Notes under the pieces: generated by a model
The model's database searches: none
Told to the model about the DNA's origin: nothing
What the model saw: only the letters and a program-made list of their open reading frames with translations
Made by a program: the position numbers and the translations under genes
Assembly: GCF_024349685.1 (NCBI RefSeq)
Contig: NZ_AP025944.1
Coordinates: 3,416,001-3,480,000 of the forward strand
Length of the DNA stretch: 64,000 nt
Direction of reading: 5' to 3'
From: Pseudomonas sp. LRP2-20
Lineage (GTDB): Bacteria > Pseudomonadota > Gammaproteobacteria > Pseudomonadales > Pseudomonadaceae
Part shown: one piece after another, positions 1 through 8,155 of the stretch
Layout: every line of letters starts with the position of its first letter
Numbering within the stretch: position 1 is the first letter of the stretch

Positions 1-618
1 GTGTACGCCTACTTCGACGCCGACGAGCGCGTGTACCTGAAGTACACCCAGCTGGCGCGCGATGGCCAGCGTGGCCAGAGCACCCCGGTGTACCTGGGCC
101 TGACCAACGAAACCGGCAACCCGCACCTGGGCCAGATGAACTTCGTCGACAACCAGGTCAACCCACGCACCGGCACCATCCGTGGCCGCGCCGTGTTCGA
201 CAACCGCGACGGCCAGTTCACCCCAGGCCTGTATGCCCGCCTGAAGCTGGTCGGCAGCGCCCAGTATGACGCCGTGCTGATCAACGACGAAGCGGTCGGC
301 ACCGACCTTGGCAAGAAGTTCGTGCTGGTCATGGACAAGGACAACAAGGCCGCCTACCGCGCCGTGGAACTGGGGCCCAAGCTAGAAGGCCTGCGCATCG
401 TGCGCAGCGGCCTGACCAAGGACGACCGCATCGTGGTCAAGGGCCTGCAGCGTGTGCGCCCTGGCTCGCCGGTGACCCCGGAAGAGACCCCGATGGCCAG
501 TGAACAGACCCTCGCCACCCTCGCCCAGCAGCGCCAGGCCCTCGAGGCCAGCAACCCGGCGCAGAAGGTTGCGGGCTCCACCGAAAAAGTCGCCAGCGCC
601 CAGGCGCCACGCGGTTAA
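1..618 (+). CDS. mexE: RND efflux periplasmic adaptor, C-terminal part (MexE-like)
   Basis: The reading frame is open from the first base, so the gene starts outside the window; about 205 C-terminal residues are present. In this family the adaptor is an inner-membrane-anchored periplasmic protein that joins the RND pump to the outer-membrane channel. The visible part matches the end of the beta-barrel and membrane-proximal domains: NPRTGTIRGRAVFDN and the FTPGLYARLKL stretch (about residues 60-85), then a low-complexity Ala/Gln/Glu tail. It lies 12 bp upstream of mexF with the same orientation, so one mexEF-oprN operon is clear. The GTG at base 1 is an internal valine, not a start. Confidence 0.93.
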   Translation: MYAYFDADERVYLKYTQLARDGQRGQSTPVYLGLTNETGNPHLGQMNFVDNQVNPRTGTIRGRAVFDNRDGQFTPGLYARLKLVGSAQYDAVLINDEAVGTDLGKKFVLVMDKDNKAAYRAVELGPKLEGLRIVRSGLTKDDRIVVKGLQRVRPGSPVTPEETPMASEQTLATLAQQRQALEASNPAQKVAGSTEKVASAQAPRG

Positions 619-630
619 GGGACCACACCG

Positions 631-3600
631 ATGAACTTTTCGAAATTCTTCATTACCCGGCCGATCTTCGCCGCGGTGCTGTCGCTGGTGCTGCTGATCG
701 CGGGCTCGATCTCGCTGTTCAAGCTGCCGATCAGCGAATACCCCGAAGTGGTGCCACCCACCGTGGTGGTGCGCGCCAACTTCCCCGGCGCCAACCCCAA
801 GGTGATCGGCGAAACCGTGGCCGCGCCGCTGGAGCAGGCCATAACCGGTGTCGAGAACATGCTGTACATGTCCTCGCAGTCCACCGCCGACGGCAAGCTG
901 ACCCTGACCATCACCTTCGCCCTGGGCACCGACCTGGACAACGCCCAGGTGCAGGTGCAGAACCGCGTCACCCGTACCCAGCCCAAGCTGCCGGAAGAAG
1001 TGACCCGGATCGGTATCACCGTCGACAAGGCGTCGCCCGACCTGACCATGGTCGTGCACCTGACCTCGCCGGACAACCGCTATGACATGCTCTACCTGTC
1101 CAACTACGCCATCCTCAACATCAAGGACGAACTGGCGCGCCTGGGCGGCGTCGGTGACGTGCAGCTGTTCGGCATGGGCGACTACTCGCTGCGCGTGTGG
1201 CTCGACCCGAACAAGACCGCGTCGCGCAACCTGACCGCCAGCGACGTGGTAGCTGCCATTCGCGAGCAGAACCGCCAGGTTGCCGCTGGCCAGCTGGGCG
1301 CCCCGCCCGCCCCCGGCTCGACCAGCTTCCAGCTGTCGATCAACACCCAGGGCCGCCTGGTCAACGAAGAAGAGTTCGAGAACATCATCATCCGTGCCGG
1401 TGCCGATGGCGAAATCACGCGCCTGAAGGACATCGCCCGGGTCGAGCTCGGCTCCAGCCAGTACGCCCTGCGCTCGCTGCTGAACAACCAGCCGGCGGTG
1501 GCCATCCCGATCTTCCAGCGCCCGGGCTCCAACGCCATCGAGATCTCCGACGAAGTGCGGGCGAAGATGGCCGAGCTGAAGAAGGACTTCCCGGAAGGCA
1601 TGGACTACAGCATCGTCTATGACCCGACCATCTTCGTACGCGGCTCCATCGAAGCAGTGGTGCACACCCTGTTCGAAGCCCTGGTGCTGGTCGTGCTGGT
1701 GGTGATCCTGTTCCTGCAGACCTGGCGTGCCTCGATCATCCCGCTGCTGGCCGTGCCGGTATCGCTGATCGGTACCTTTGCGGTAATGCACCTGTTCGGC
1801 TTCTCGCTCAACGCCCTGTCGCTATTCGGCTTGGTGCTGGCCATCGGTATCGTGGTGGACGACGCCATCGTCGTGGTTGAGAACGTCGAGCGCAATATCG
1901 GGCTGGGCCTGAAACCGCTGGAAGCTACGCAAAAGGCCATGGGCGAAGTGACCGGCCCGATCATCGCCACCGCCCTGGTGCTGTGCGCGGTGTTCGTACC
2001 TGCTGCGTTCATTTCCGGCCTCACCGGGCAGTTCTACAAGCAGTTCGCCCTGACCATCGCGATCTCGACCGTGATCTCGGCGTTCAACTCGCTGACCCTG
2101 TCGCCGGCCCTGGCTGCCGTGCTGCTGAAGGACCACCATGCACCCAAGGACCGCTTCTCGCGGTTCCTCGACAAGCTGCTGGGCAGCTGGCTGTTCGCCC
2201 CGTTCAACCGCTTCTTCGACCGTGCCAGTCACCGCTATGTGGGCGGCGTACGCCGGGTCATCCGCTCCAGCGGCATCGCCCTGTTCGTCTATGCCGGGCT
2301 GATGGGCCTGACCTACCTGGGCTTCTCGTCCACGCCGACCGGTTTCGTGCCGGCGCAGGACAAGCAGTATCTGGTGGCCTTCGCCCAATTGCCCGACGCA
2401 GCCAGCCTTGACCGTACCGAGGCGGTGATCAAGCGCATGAGCGAAATCGCCCTGAAGCAACCAGGTGTTGCCGACTCGGTGGCCTTCCCGGGCCTGTCGA
2501 TCAACGGTTTCACCAACAGCCCCAACAGCGGCATCGTGTTCACCCCGCTCAAGCCGTTTGACGAGCGCAAGGACCCGAGCCAGTCGGCGGCGGCCATCGC
2601 GGCTGCATTGAATGCCCAGTTCGCCGACATCCAGGACGCCTACATCGCGATCTTCCCACCGCCGCCGGTACAGGGCCTGGGTACCATTGGTGGTTTCCGC
2701 CTGCAGATCGAAGACCGTGGCAACCTGGGCTACGAAGCGCTGTACAAAGAGACCCAGAACATCATCGCCAAGAGCCACAACGTGCCGGAACTGGCGGGCC
2801 TGTTCACCAGCTACCAGGTCAACGTGCCGCAGGTCGATGCCGCCATCGACCGGGAAAAGGCCAAGACCCACGGCGTGGCGATCACCGATATCTTCGACAC
2901 CCTGCAGGTCTACCTGGGCTCGCTGTACACCAACGACTTCAACCGCTTTGGCCGCACCTACCAGGTCAACGTCCAGGCCGAACAGCAGTTCCGCCTCGAT
3001 GCCGAGCAGATCGGCCAGTTGAAGGTGCGCAACAACCTGGGCGAGATGATCCCGCTGGCAACCTTCCTCAAGGTCAGCGACACCTCCGGGCCGGACCGCG
3101 TCATGCACTACAACGGCTTCATCACCGCGGAAATCAACGGTGCAGCAGCCCCCGGCTACAGCTCTGGCCAGGCCGAAGCTGCGATCGAGAAACTGCTCAA
3201 GGAGGAATTGCCCAACGGCATGACCTTCGAGTGGACCGACCTTACGTACCAACAGATCCTCTCGGGCAACACCGCGCTGCTGGTCTTCCCGCTGTGCGTG
3301 CTGCTGGCCTTCCTGGTGCTGGCCGCCCAGTACGAAAGCTGGAGCCTGCCGCTGGCGGTGATCCTGATCGTGCCGATGACCCTGCTGTCGGCCATCACCG
3401 GGGTGATCGTCTCCGGAGGCGACAACAACATCTTCACCCAGATCGGCCTGATCGTGCTGGTGGGCCTGGCGTGCAAGAACGCGATCCTGATCGTCGAGTT
3501 CGCCAAGGATGAGCAGGCCAAGGGCCTCGACCCGCTGGCTGCGGTGCTGGAAGCCTGCCGCCTGCGTCTGCGGCCGATCCTGATGACCTCGATCGCCTTC

Positions 3601-3810
3601 ATCATGGGCGTGGTGCCGCTGGTGTTCAGCTCCGGTGCCGGCTCGGAAATGCGCCATGCCATGGGTGTGGCGGTGTTCTCGGGGATGATCGGCGTGACCG
3701 TGTTCGGCCTGTTCCTGACCCCAGTGTTCTTCTTCCTGATCCGCCGTTTCGTCGAGCGTCGCCAGGCCCGCAAGGCCGAGCACGCGCACGTGCTGGAGAA
3801 CCACGCATGA
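631..3810 (+). CDS. mexF: RND multidrug efflux transporter MexF
   Basis: Proton-driven inner-membrane pump of the HAE1 RND family, 1059 aa, full length. In P. aeruginosa MexF exports chloramphenicol, fluoroquinolones and trimethoprim. It starts MNFSKFFITRPIFAAVL with the usual first membrane helix, followed by porter domains, TM2-6 from about residue 340, a second porter half and TM8-12 from about 880. The proton-relay pair is visible as D410 and D411 in GIVVDDAIVVVEN, and the partner lysine is K949 in GLACKNAIL. An AAGGGA ribosome site lies 8 bp before the ATG. The stop overlaps the oprN start by 4 bp, indicating translational coupling. The assignment as MexF rather than TtgB/MexB rests on remembered near-identity over long stretches. 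Confidence 0.96.
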   Translation: MNFSKFFITRPIFAAVLSLVLLIAGSISLFKLPISEYPEVVPPTVVVRANFPGANPKVIGETVAAPLEQAITGVENMLYMSSQSTADGKLTLTITFALGTDLDNAQVQVQNRVTRTQPKLPEEVTRIGITVDKASPDLTMVVHLTSPDNRYDMLYLSNYAILNIKDELARLGGVGDVQLFGMGDYSLRVWLDPNKTASRNLTASDVVAAIREQNRQVAAGQLGAPPAPGSTSFQLSINTQGRLVNEEEFENIIIRAGADGEITRLKDIARVELGSSQYALRSLLNNQPAVAIPIFQRPGSNAIEISDEVRAKMAELKKDFPEGMDYSIVYDPTIFVRGSIEAVVHTLFEALVLVVLVVILFLQTWRASIIPLLAVPVSLIGTFAVMHLFGFSLNALSLFGLVLAIGIVVDDAIVVVENVERNIGLGLKPLEATQKAMGEVTGPIIATALVLCAVFVPAAFISGLTGQFYKQFALTIAISTVISAFNSLTLSPALAAVLLKDHHAPKDRFSRFLDKLLGSWLFAPFNRFFDRASHRYVGGVRRVIRSSGIALFVYAGLMGLTYLGFSSTPTGFVPAQDKQYLVAFAQLPDAASLDRTEAVIKRMSEIALKQPGVADSVAFPGLSINGFTNSPNSGIVFTPLKPFDERKDPSQSAAAIAAALNAQFADIQDAYIAIFPPPPVQGLGTIGGFRLQIEDRGNLGYEALYKETQNIIAKSHNVPELAGLFTSYQVNVPQVDAAIDREKAKTHGVAITDIFDTLQVYLGSLYTNDFNRFGRTYQVNVQAEQQFRLDAEQIGQLKVRNNLGEMIPLATFLKVSDTSGPDRVMHYNGFITAEINGAAAPGYSSGQAEAAIEKLLKEELPNGMTFEWTDLTYQQILSGNTALLVFPLCVLLAFLVLAAQYESWSLPLAVILIVPMTLLSAITGVIVSGGDNNIFTQIGLIVLVGLACKNAILIVEFAKDEQAKGLDPLAAVLEACRLRLRPILMTSIAFIMGVVPLVFSSGAGSEMRHAMGVAVFSGMIGVTVFGLFLTPVFFFLIRRFVERRQARKAEHAHVLENHA

Positions 3811-5225
3811 ACCTGCTCAAACCGCTGACCCCGAGCCTGCTGGCGCTGGCCCTCGCGGCCTGCGCAGTCGGCCCGGACTACAAGACCCCGGACACCGAGC
3901 CCGCGCATTTCGACAGCGCTGATGTACAGGCCAAGGCCTTTGACCGCAGCCGCTTCGAAAGCGTGTGGTGGAAGCAGTTCGACGACCCGGTGCTGAACCA
4001 GTTGGTGCAGGCATCGCTGGACGGCAACCGTGACCTGCGCGTGGCCTTCGCCCGGCTCAAGTCGGCACGGGCGATCCGTGACGACGCCGCCAACGACCAG
4101 TTCCCGGTGGTCACCAGCCGCGCCAGCAGCGAGATCGGCAAGGGCCAGGTGCCCGGCCAGACCACGCAGCGGGTCAACCAGGAGCGCTACGACCTGGGCC
4201 TGGACATGGCCTGGGAGCTTGACCTGTTCGGCCGCATCCAACGCCAGATCGAGGCCAGCGAAGCCCAGGAAGCGGCGGCCCAGGCAGACCTGCAACAGCT
4301 GCAGGTCAGCCTGATCGCCGAGCTGGTCGACGCTTATGGCCAGCTGCGCGGGGCGCAACTGCGCGAGAAGATCGCCGTGGCCAACCTCAAGACCCAGCAG
4401 GAGTCACGCACGATCACCGTGACCCTGCGCGACGCCGGGGTCGGCAACGAACTCGACGTGGTGCGTGCCGATGCCCGCCTGGCGGGTGTCGAAGCCACCG
4501 TGCCGCAACTGCAGGCCGAACAGGCCCGGGCCCGGCACCGTATCGCCACCTTGCTCGGCCAGCGCCCGGACGCGCTGAGCGTCGACCTGTCGCCCAAGGC
4601 CTTGCCGGCCATCGCCAAGGCCCTGCCGGTGGGCGACCCCGGCGAGCTGCTGCGCCGCCGCCCGGATATCCGCAGCGCCGAACGCCAGCTGGCCGCGGCC
4701 ACCGCCAATGTCGGGGTGGCCACCGCCGACCTGTTCCCGCGGGTGAGCCTCAGCGGCTTCCTTGGCTTTACCGCCGCCCGTGGCTCGCAGATCGGGTCCT
4801 CTGCGGCCAATGCCTGGGCGCTGGGCCCAAGCATCACTTGGGCCGCCTTCGATCTGGGCAGCGTGCGGGCCCGCCTGCGGGGCGCCAAGGCTGACGCCGA
4901 AGGTGCCCTGGCCAACTATGAACAGCAGGTGCTGCTGGCCCTGGAAGAGTCGGCCAACGCCTTCAGCGACTACGACAAGACCCAGCAGCGGCTGTTGTCG
5001 CTGATGCGCCAGAGCGACGCCAGCCGCAAGGCGGCCGACCTGGCCTCGGTGCGTTACCGCGAGGGCACGGTGGATTACCTGGTGCTGCTCGACGCCGAAC
5101 GCGAACGCCTGAGCGCCGAAGACGCCCAGGCGCAGGGTGAGGTCGAGCTGTATCGCGGCATCGTCTCGATCTACAAGGCCCTCGGCGGCGGCTGGCAACC
5201 GGAGACTGTCGCCAGCGCACGCTGA
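3807..5225 (+). CDS. oprN: Outer-membrane efflux channel OprN (NodT family lipoprotein)
   Basis: TolC-like outer-membrane factor of the MexEF pump, 472 aa. The N terminus is a lipoprotein signal with lipobox LAAC (Cys19), so it is probably acylated after cleavage. Two outer-membrane-efflux repeats follow (about residues 60-250 and 275-460), with the NodT hallmarks YDLGLDMAWELDLFGR and LLRRRPDIRSAERQLAAATA. The ATG sits in the ATGA overlap with mexF. A strong hairpin terminator follows 50 bp after the stop, so this is the last gene of the operon. Confidence 0.95.
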   Translation: MNLLKPLTPSLLALALAACAVGPDYKTPDTEPAHFDSADVQAKAFDRSRFESVWWKQFDDPVLNQLVQASLDGNRDLRVAFARLKSARAIRDDAANDQFPVVTSRASSEIGKGQVPGQTTQRVNQERYDLGLDMAWELDLFGRIQRQIEASEAQEAAAQADLQQLQVSLIAELVDAYGQLRGAQLREKIAVANLKTQQESRTITVTLRDAGVGNELDVVRADARLAGVEATVPQLQAEQARARHRIATLLGQRPDALSVDLSPKALPAIAKALPVGDPGELLRRRPDIRSAERQLAAATANVGVATADLFPRVSLSGFLGFTAARGSQIGSSAANAWALGPSITWAAFDLGSVRARLRGAKADAEGALANYEQQVLLALEESANAFSDYDKTQQRLLSLMRQSDASRKAADLASVRYREGTVDYLVLLDAERERLSAEDAQAQGEVELYRGIVSIYKALGGGWQPETVASAR

Positions 5226-5275
5226 TCCCGCTTCGTTTCACTGACTCCTTTGGTTGGTTCCTCCCCCAACCCTTT

Positions 5276-5310
5276 GCCCCGCTGGCCCTGGCCTGCGGGG
5301 CTTTTTTATT
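5276..5310 (+). terminator. Rho-independent terminator after oprN
   Basis: A GCCCCGC / GCGGGGC stem (5276-5282 with 5295-5301) closes a 12-nt loop and is followed by six T residues (5302-5307). It ends the mexEF-oprN transcript. It also argues against a start at 5250 for the next gene, because that reading frame would run through the hairpin. Confidence 0.85.
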
Positions 5311-5393
5311 GCCCCTTGGCGCCCCTGCGGCTTGCAGCCCAGGGCATTCTGCCCCAAGCTCTGCCTTCCCACCGCCATGGATCGCAGCGCCCG

Positions 5394-6449
5394 ATGCCCA
5401 GACGCCACAGCTACCTGATCGCCGTACTGCTGCTGATTCTGGTGTCCATCGCCATCGTTTTTCTGCGCCGCGACGACAGGCCCGCACCGCCAGTGCTACC
5501 GCCACACAGCTACGGCAAGGCGCTGCGCCAGGCACATGATGGCCTGCCCGGTGCCGCCCGGGTGCTGTACCAACAACTGCAGCGCGATGACCTGACGCCG
5601 ATCCGCCGCGCTGCGCTGTATGCCGAATTACCCAACTACCCCTCGCCGCAGGCGCTGAAGCTGGCCCGCCTGGACCTGGAAAACGACGACCCGCTGGTGC
5701 GCCGTGCAGCCATTGCCGGTATCCGCAAGCTGTTGCCCGCGTCCCAGCGCAGCCTGGTGCTGGGGCCACTGCTGGACGATGACGAGCAAAGCGTGCGCTT
5801 CGCCGCCGTGGACGCCCTGCTTGGCCTCGACCCCGACGCCATCGGCCTGTATTTCGGCCCGTTGCAGAGCGCGCTGGAGCAGTACCAGCAGACACTGGAA
5901 AAACAACCTGACGACGCCGAGGCCCAGGTGCACCTGGCGCGCCTGTACCTGCACGAGAATGATTACGACCAGGCGGCCGCAGCCCTGCAGCGCAGCCTCG
6001 CGGTGGACCCGGATAGCCTCGATGCCCTGGCCACCCAGGTGCGCCTGCTGGAGCGCCAGGGCCATCACGATCAATCCCGCCAGGTGCTGGCCAAGGCTTT
6101 GGCGCTGCGCCCTGACTCGGCGTTCCTGCAGTACGAGCTGGGGCTGTGGCTGATCCGCCATGACCAGCGTGAATACGCCCTGCTCGCCTTGTCGCGCGCG
6201 GTAGAGTTGGAACCGGAAAATGCCGATTACCGCTACACCCTCGCGGTGACCTTGCACGATCTGGATCAATCCGATGCCGCGCAAAAGCAACTGGAAACCC
6301 TGCTCAGCCGCCAGCCAGCCAACCGTCGGGCGCGGGTGCTGCTGATCCAGTACTGGAAAGAAACCGGCCAACTGCAGAATGTCCAGGTCCTGCTGGCTGA
6401 GCTGGAGCGGCAGAACCCGGACGATCCCTTCCTGCAACAAGGGCTGTAG
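5394..6449 (+). CDS. Membrane-anchored tetratricopeptide-repeat protein
   Basis: 351 aa from the chosen ATG. An N-terminal signal anchor (about residues 6-22, very Leu/Ile/Val rich) puts the rest in the periplasm. Residues about 70-150 look like two HEAT/Armadillo-type helical pairs (PLVRRAAIAGIRKLLPAS, then QSVRFAAVDALLGLDP). From about 165 there are at least five TPR units, with signatures such as AEAQVHLARLYLHENDYDQA and AFLQYELGLWLIRHDQ. The likely role is a protein-protein scaffold; no catalytic motif is seen. The frame is open from 5250, but that start would cross the oprN terminator, so 5394 is preferred. No partner is obvious from the neighbourhood. Confidence 0.82.
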   Translation: MPRRHSYLIAVLLLILVSIAIVFLRRDDRPAPPVLPPHSYGKALRQAHDGLPGAARVLYQQLQRDDLTPIRRAALYAELPNYPSPQALKLARLDLENDDPLVRRAAIAGIRKLLPASQRSLVLGPLLDDDEQSVRFAAVDALLGLDPDAIGLYFGPLQSALEQYQQTLEKQPDDAEAQVHLARLYLHENDYDQAAAALQRSLAVDPDSLDALATQVRLLERQGHHDQSRQVLAKALALRPDSAFLQYELGLWLIRHDQREYALLALSRAVELEPENADYRYTLAVTLHDLDQSDAAQKQLETLLSRQPANRRARVLLIQYWKETGQLQNVQVLLAELERQNPDDPFLQQGL

Positions 6450-6547
6450 ATTGCGTTGAACCCTTGGCAGATGCCCGTGGTCCAGTGTTTATGGACCATT
6501 GGAGGTAGCAGGGAACCGGCCCTGCCGAGCATTTCAGGAGAACCGCA

Positions 6548-8149
6548 TTGGCCAGCTCGTTGTCGATGGACGAACGTGCTCTGATCCTGGCCCCGGATCA
6601 GCTTGCCAACAATACTTCCAAGTTGTTGGCGGCGGCCGGTGTCGACTGTTTGTGCACGCCTGATATCGCCAAGCTGCAGGCCTGGCTGATCGAAGGCGCA
6701 GGCCTGGCGATCATCGCCGAACAGGCCCTGAGCGTTGACGCAGCGCCTGTCTTGCAGCGCTACATCGACCAACAGCCGGCGTGGTCGGACTTTCCTATCC
6801 TGTTGTTGACGCCAACACCAGCCTCCCCCTCTGCCACCCATCTTGGCCTGGGCAACCTGACCCCGCTTGCCGTACCTTTCGTCGAAGGGCAGTTACAGCA
6901 GCTGGCTCAGACAGCGTTACGCAACCGGCGCCGCCAATACCTGGCGCGCGACCAGATGCTCGAACTGCAAAAGCGCCTGGATGCGCGCAGCGAGGAGCAA
7001 CGCGTCCTCGACCAGGCCTTGCAGCAGACCCGCAAGATGGAGGCGATCGGCCAGCTGGCCGGCGGTGTGGCGCATGACTTCAACAACCTGCTGACCAGCA
7101 TCGGCGGCAGCTTCGAACTGATCGACCGGCGCCTGAAAAACGGGCGCAGTGACGGCGTTGAAGGGATCCTGCGCATGGGCCAGCAGGCTGTGTCACGTGC
7201 CGCAGTGCTTACCCATCGCCTGCTGGCGTTTTCGTCCAGGCAATCGCTGCACAGTCAGCGCATCGACCTGCTTGCCCTACTGCAACCGCAGCGACTGGAG
7301 GCCATCCTTGACCAAGGGGTAAGCCTGCAACTGGACCTGCCCGCAGACCTTTGGGCCGTGCAGGCGGACGACAAGCAATTGCAAGAGGCGCTAAACAACC
7401 TGCTGGTCAATGCCTGCGAGGCCATGCCCAATGGGGGCAGGCTGCGGATAGCGGCCAGCAACCAGCAGATTGACGCGCAGCGGCCCGCAAGCGGTGGGTT
7501 GAATACAGGTGAGTATGCCTGCCTGAGCATCATCGATGACGGCCAGGGCATGTCACAGCGCACCCTGGAGCATGCCTTCGAGCCCTTCTTCAGTACCAAG
7601 CCGGTGGGTCAAGGGATTGGCCTTGGCCTTTCGATGGTTTACGGCTTCAGCAAGCAGTCTCACGGCCATGTGGCGCTGTTCAGCGAGATCGGCCATGGCA
7701 CCCAGGTGGACCTCTACCTGCCACGCTTCCATGATGCGCAACAACCCGAGGCCGCTACGCCGCGCCCTACGCCTGCCGCCAGAAGCCGTAATGTACTGGT
7801 CGTCGAGGATGATCCCCATGTCCGCGAACTGCTTTGCCAGTCGTTGCAGGACGAGGGTTATCCCTGCCGCAGCGCCAGCAACGCCAACGAAGCCTTGCAA
7901 CTGCTGCGTTCAGGCCAGGTGATCGATCTGCTGGTCAGCGATGTCGGCCTGCCGGGCATGAATGGCCGGCAGTTGGCCGAGATCGCACGCACACTGCGCC
8001 CGCAGCTTCCGGTGCTGTTCATCACCGGATACGCCGAGACGGCAATGGCGCGCGAGGGGTTTCTCGCGCCGGGCATGCAGTTGATCTGCAAGCCGTTCGA
8101 GCTCAAGCAGTTGCAGGCACAGGTAGCCACCATGCTGGGGCATCCCTGA
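6548..8149 (+). CDS. Soluble hybrid sensor histidine kinase with C-terminal receiver
   Basis: 533 aa starting at a TTG, which is supported by an AGGAG ribosome site at 6536-6540 with 7-nt spacing. Residues 1-120 resemble a degenerate receiver-like domain without a clear phospho-acceptor. A coiled coil (about 125-165) leads to a HisKA domain with H176 in GGVAHDFNN. The HATPase_c domain shows N284 (NNLLVNACEAMPNG), the G1 box DDGQGM at 330-335 and a GIGLGLSMVYG lid. A receiver follows, with D465 as phospho-acceptor and K515. No membrane segment is present, so it senses a cytoplasmic cue. It faces the next kinase tail to tail with a 6-bp gap. No partner DNA-binding regulator is adjacent. Confidence 0.88.
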   Translation: MASSLSMDERALILAPDQLANNTSKLLAAAGVDCLCTPDIAKLQAWLIEGAGLAIIAEQALSVDAAPVLQRYIDQQPAWSDFPILLLTPTPASPSATHLGLGNLTPLAVPFVEGQLQQLAQTALRNRRRQYLARDQMLELQKRLDARSEEQRVLDQALQQTRKMEAIGQLAGGVAHDFNNLLTSIGGSFELIDRRLKNGRSDGVEGILRMGQQAVSRAAVLTHRLLAFSSRQSLHSQRIDLLALLQPQRLEAILDQGVSLQLDLPADLWAVQADDKQLQEALNNLLVNACEAMPNGGRLRIAASNQQIDAQRPASGGLNTGEYACLSIIDDGQGMSQRTLEHAFEPFFSTKPVGQGIGLGLSMVYGFSKQSHGHVALFSEIGHGTQVDLYLPRFHDAQQPEAATPRPTPAARSRNVLVVEDDPHVRELLCQSLQDEGYPCRSASNANEALQLLRSGQVIDLLVSDVGLPGMNGRQLAEIARTLRPQLPVLFITGYAETAMAREGFLAPGMQLICKPFELKQLQAQVATMLGHP

Positions 8150-8155
8150 GCCGGT

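Noticed and set aside
1..618. GTG at base 1 as a start codon
   Set aside because: The translated part is the C-terminal third of an adaptor protein; the window simply begins inside the gene.
1822..3804. 660-codon minus-strand frame inside mexF
   Set aside because: Shadow of mexF with His/Gln/Asp-rich composition; no ribosome site or domain.
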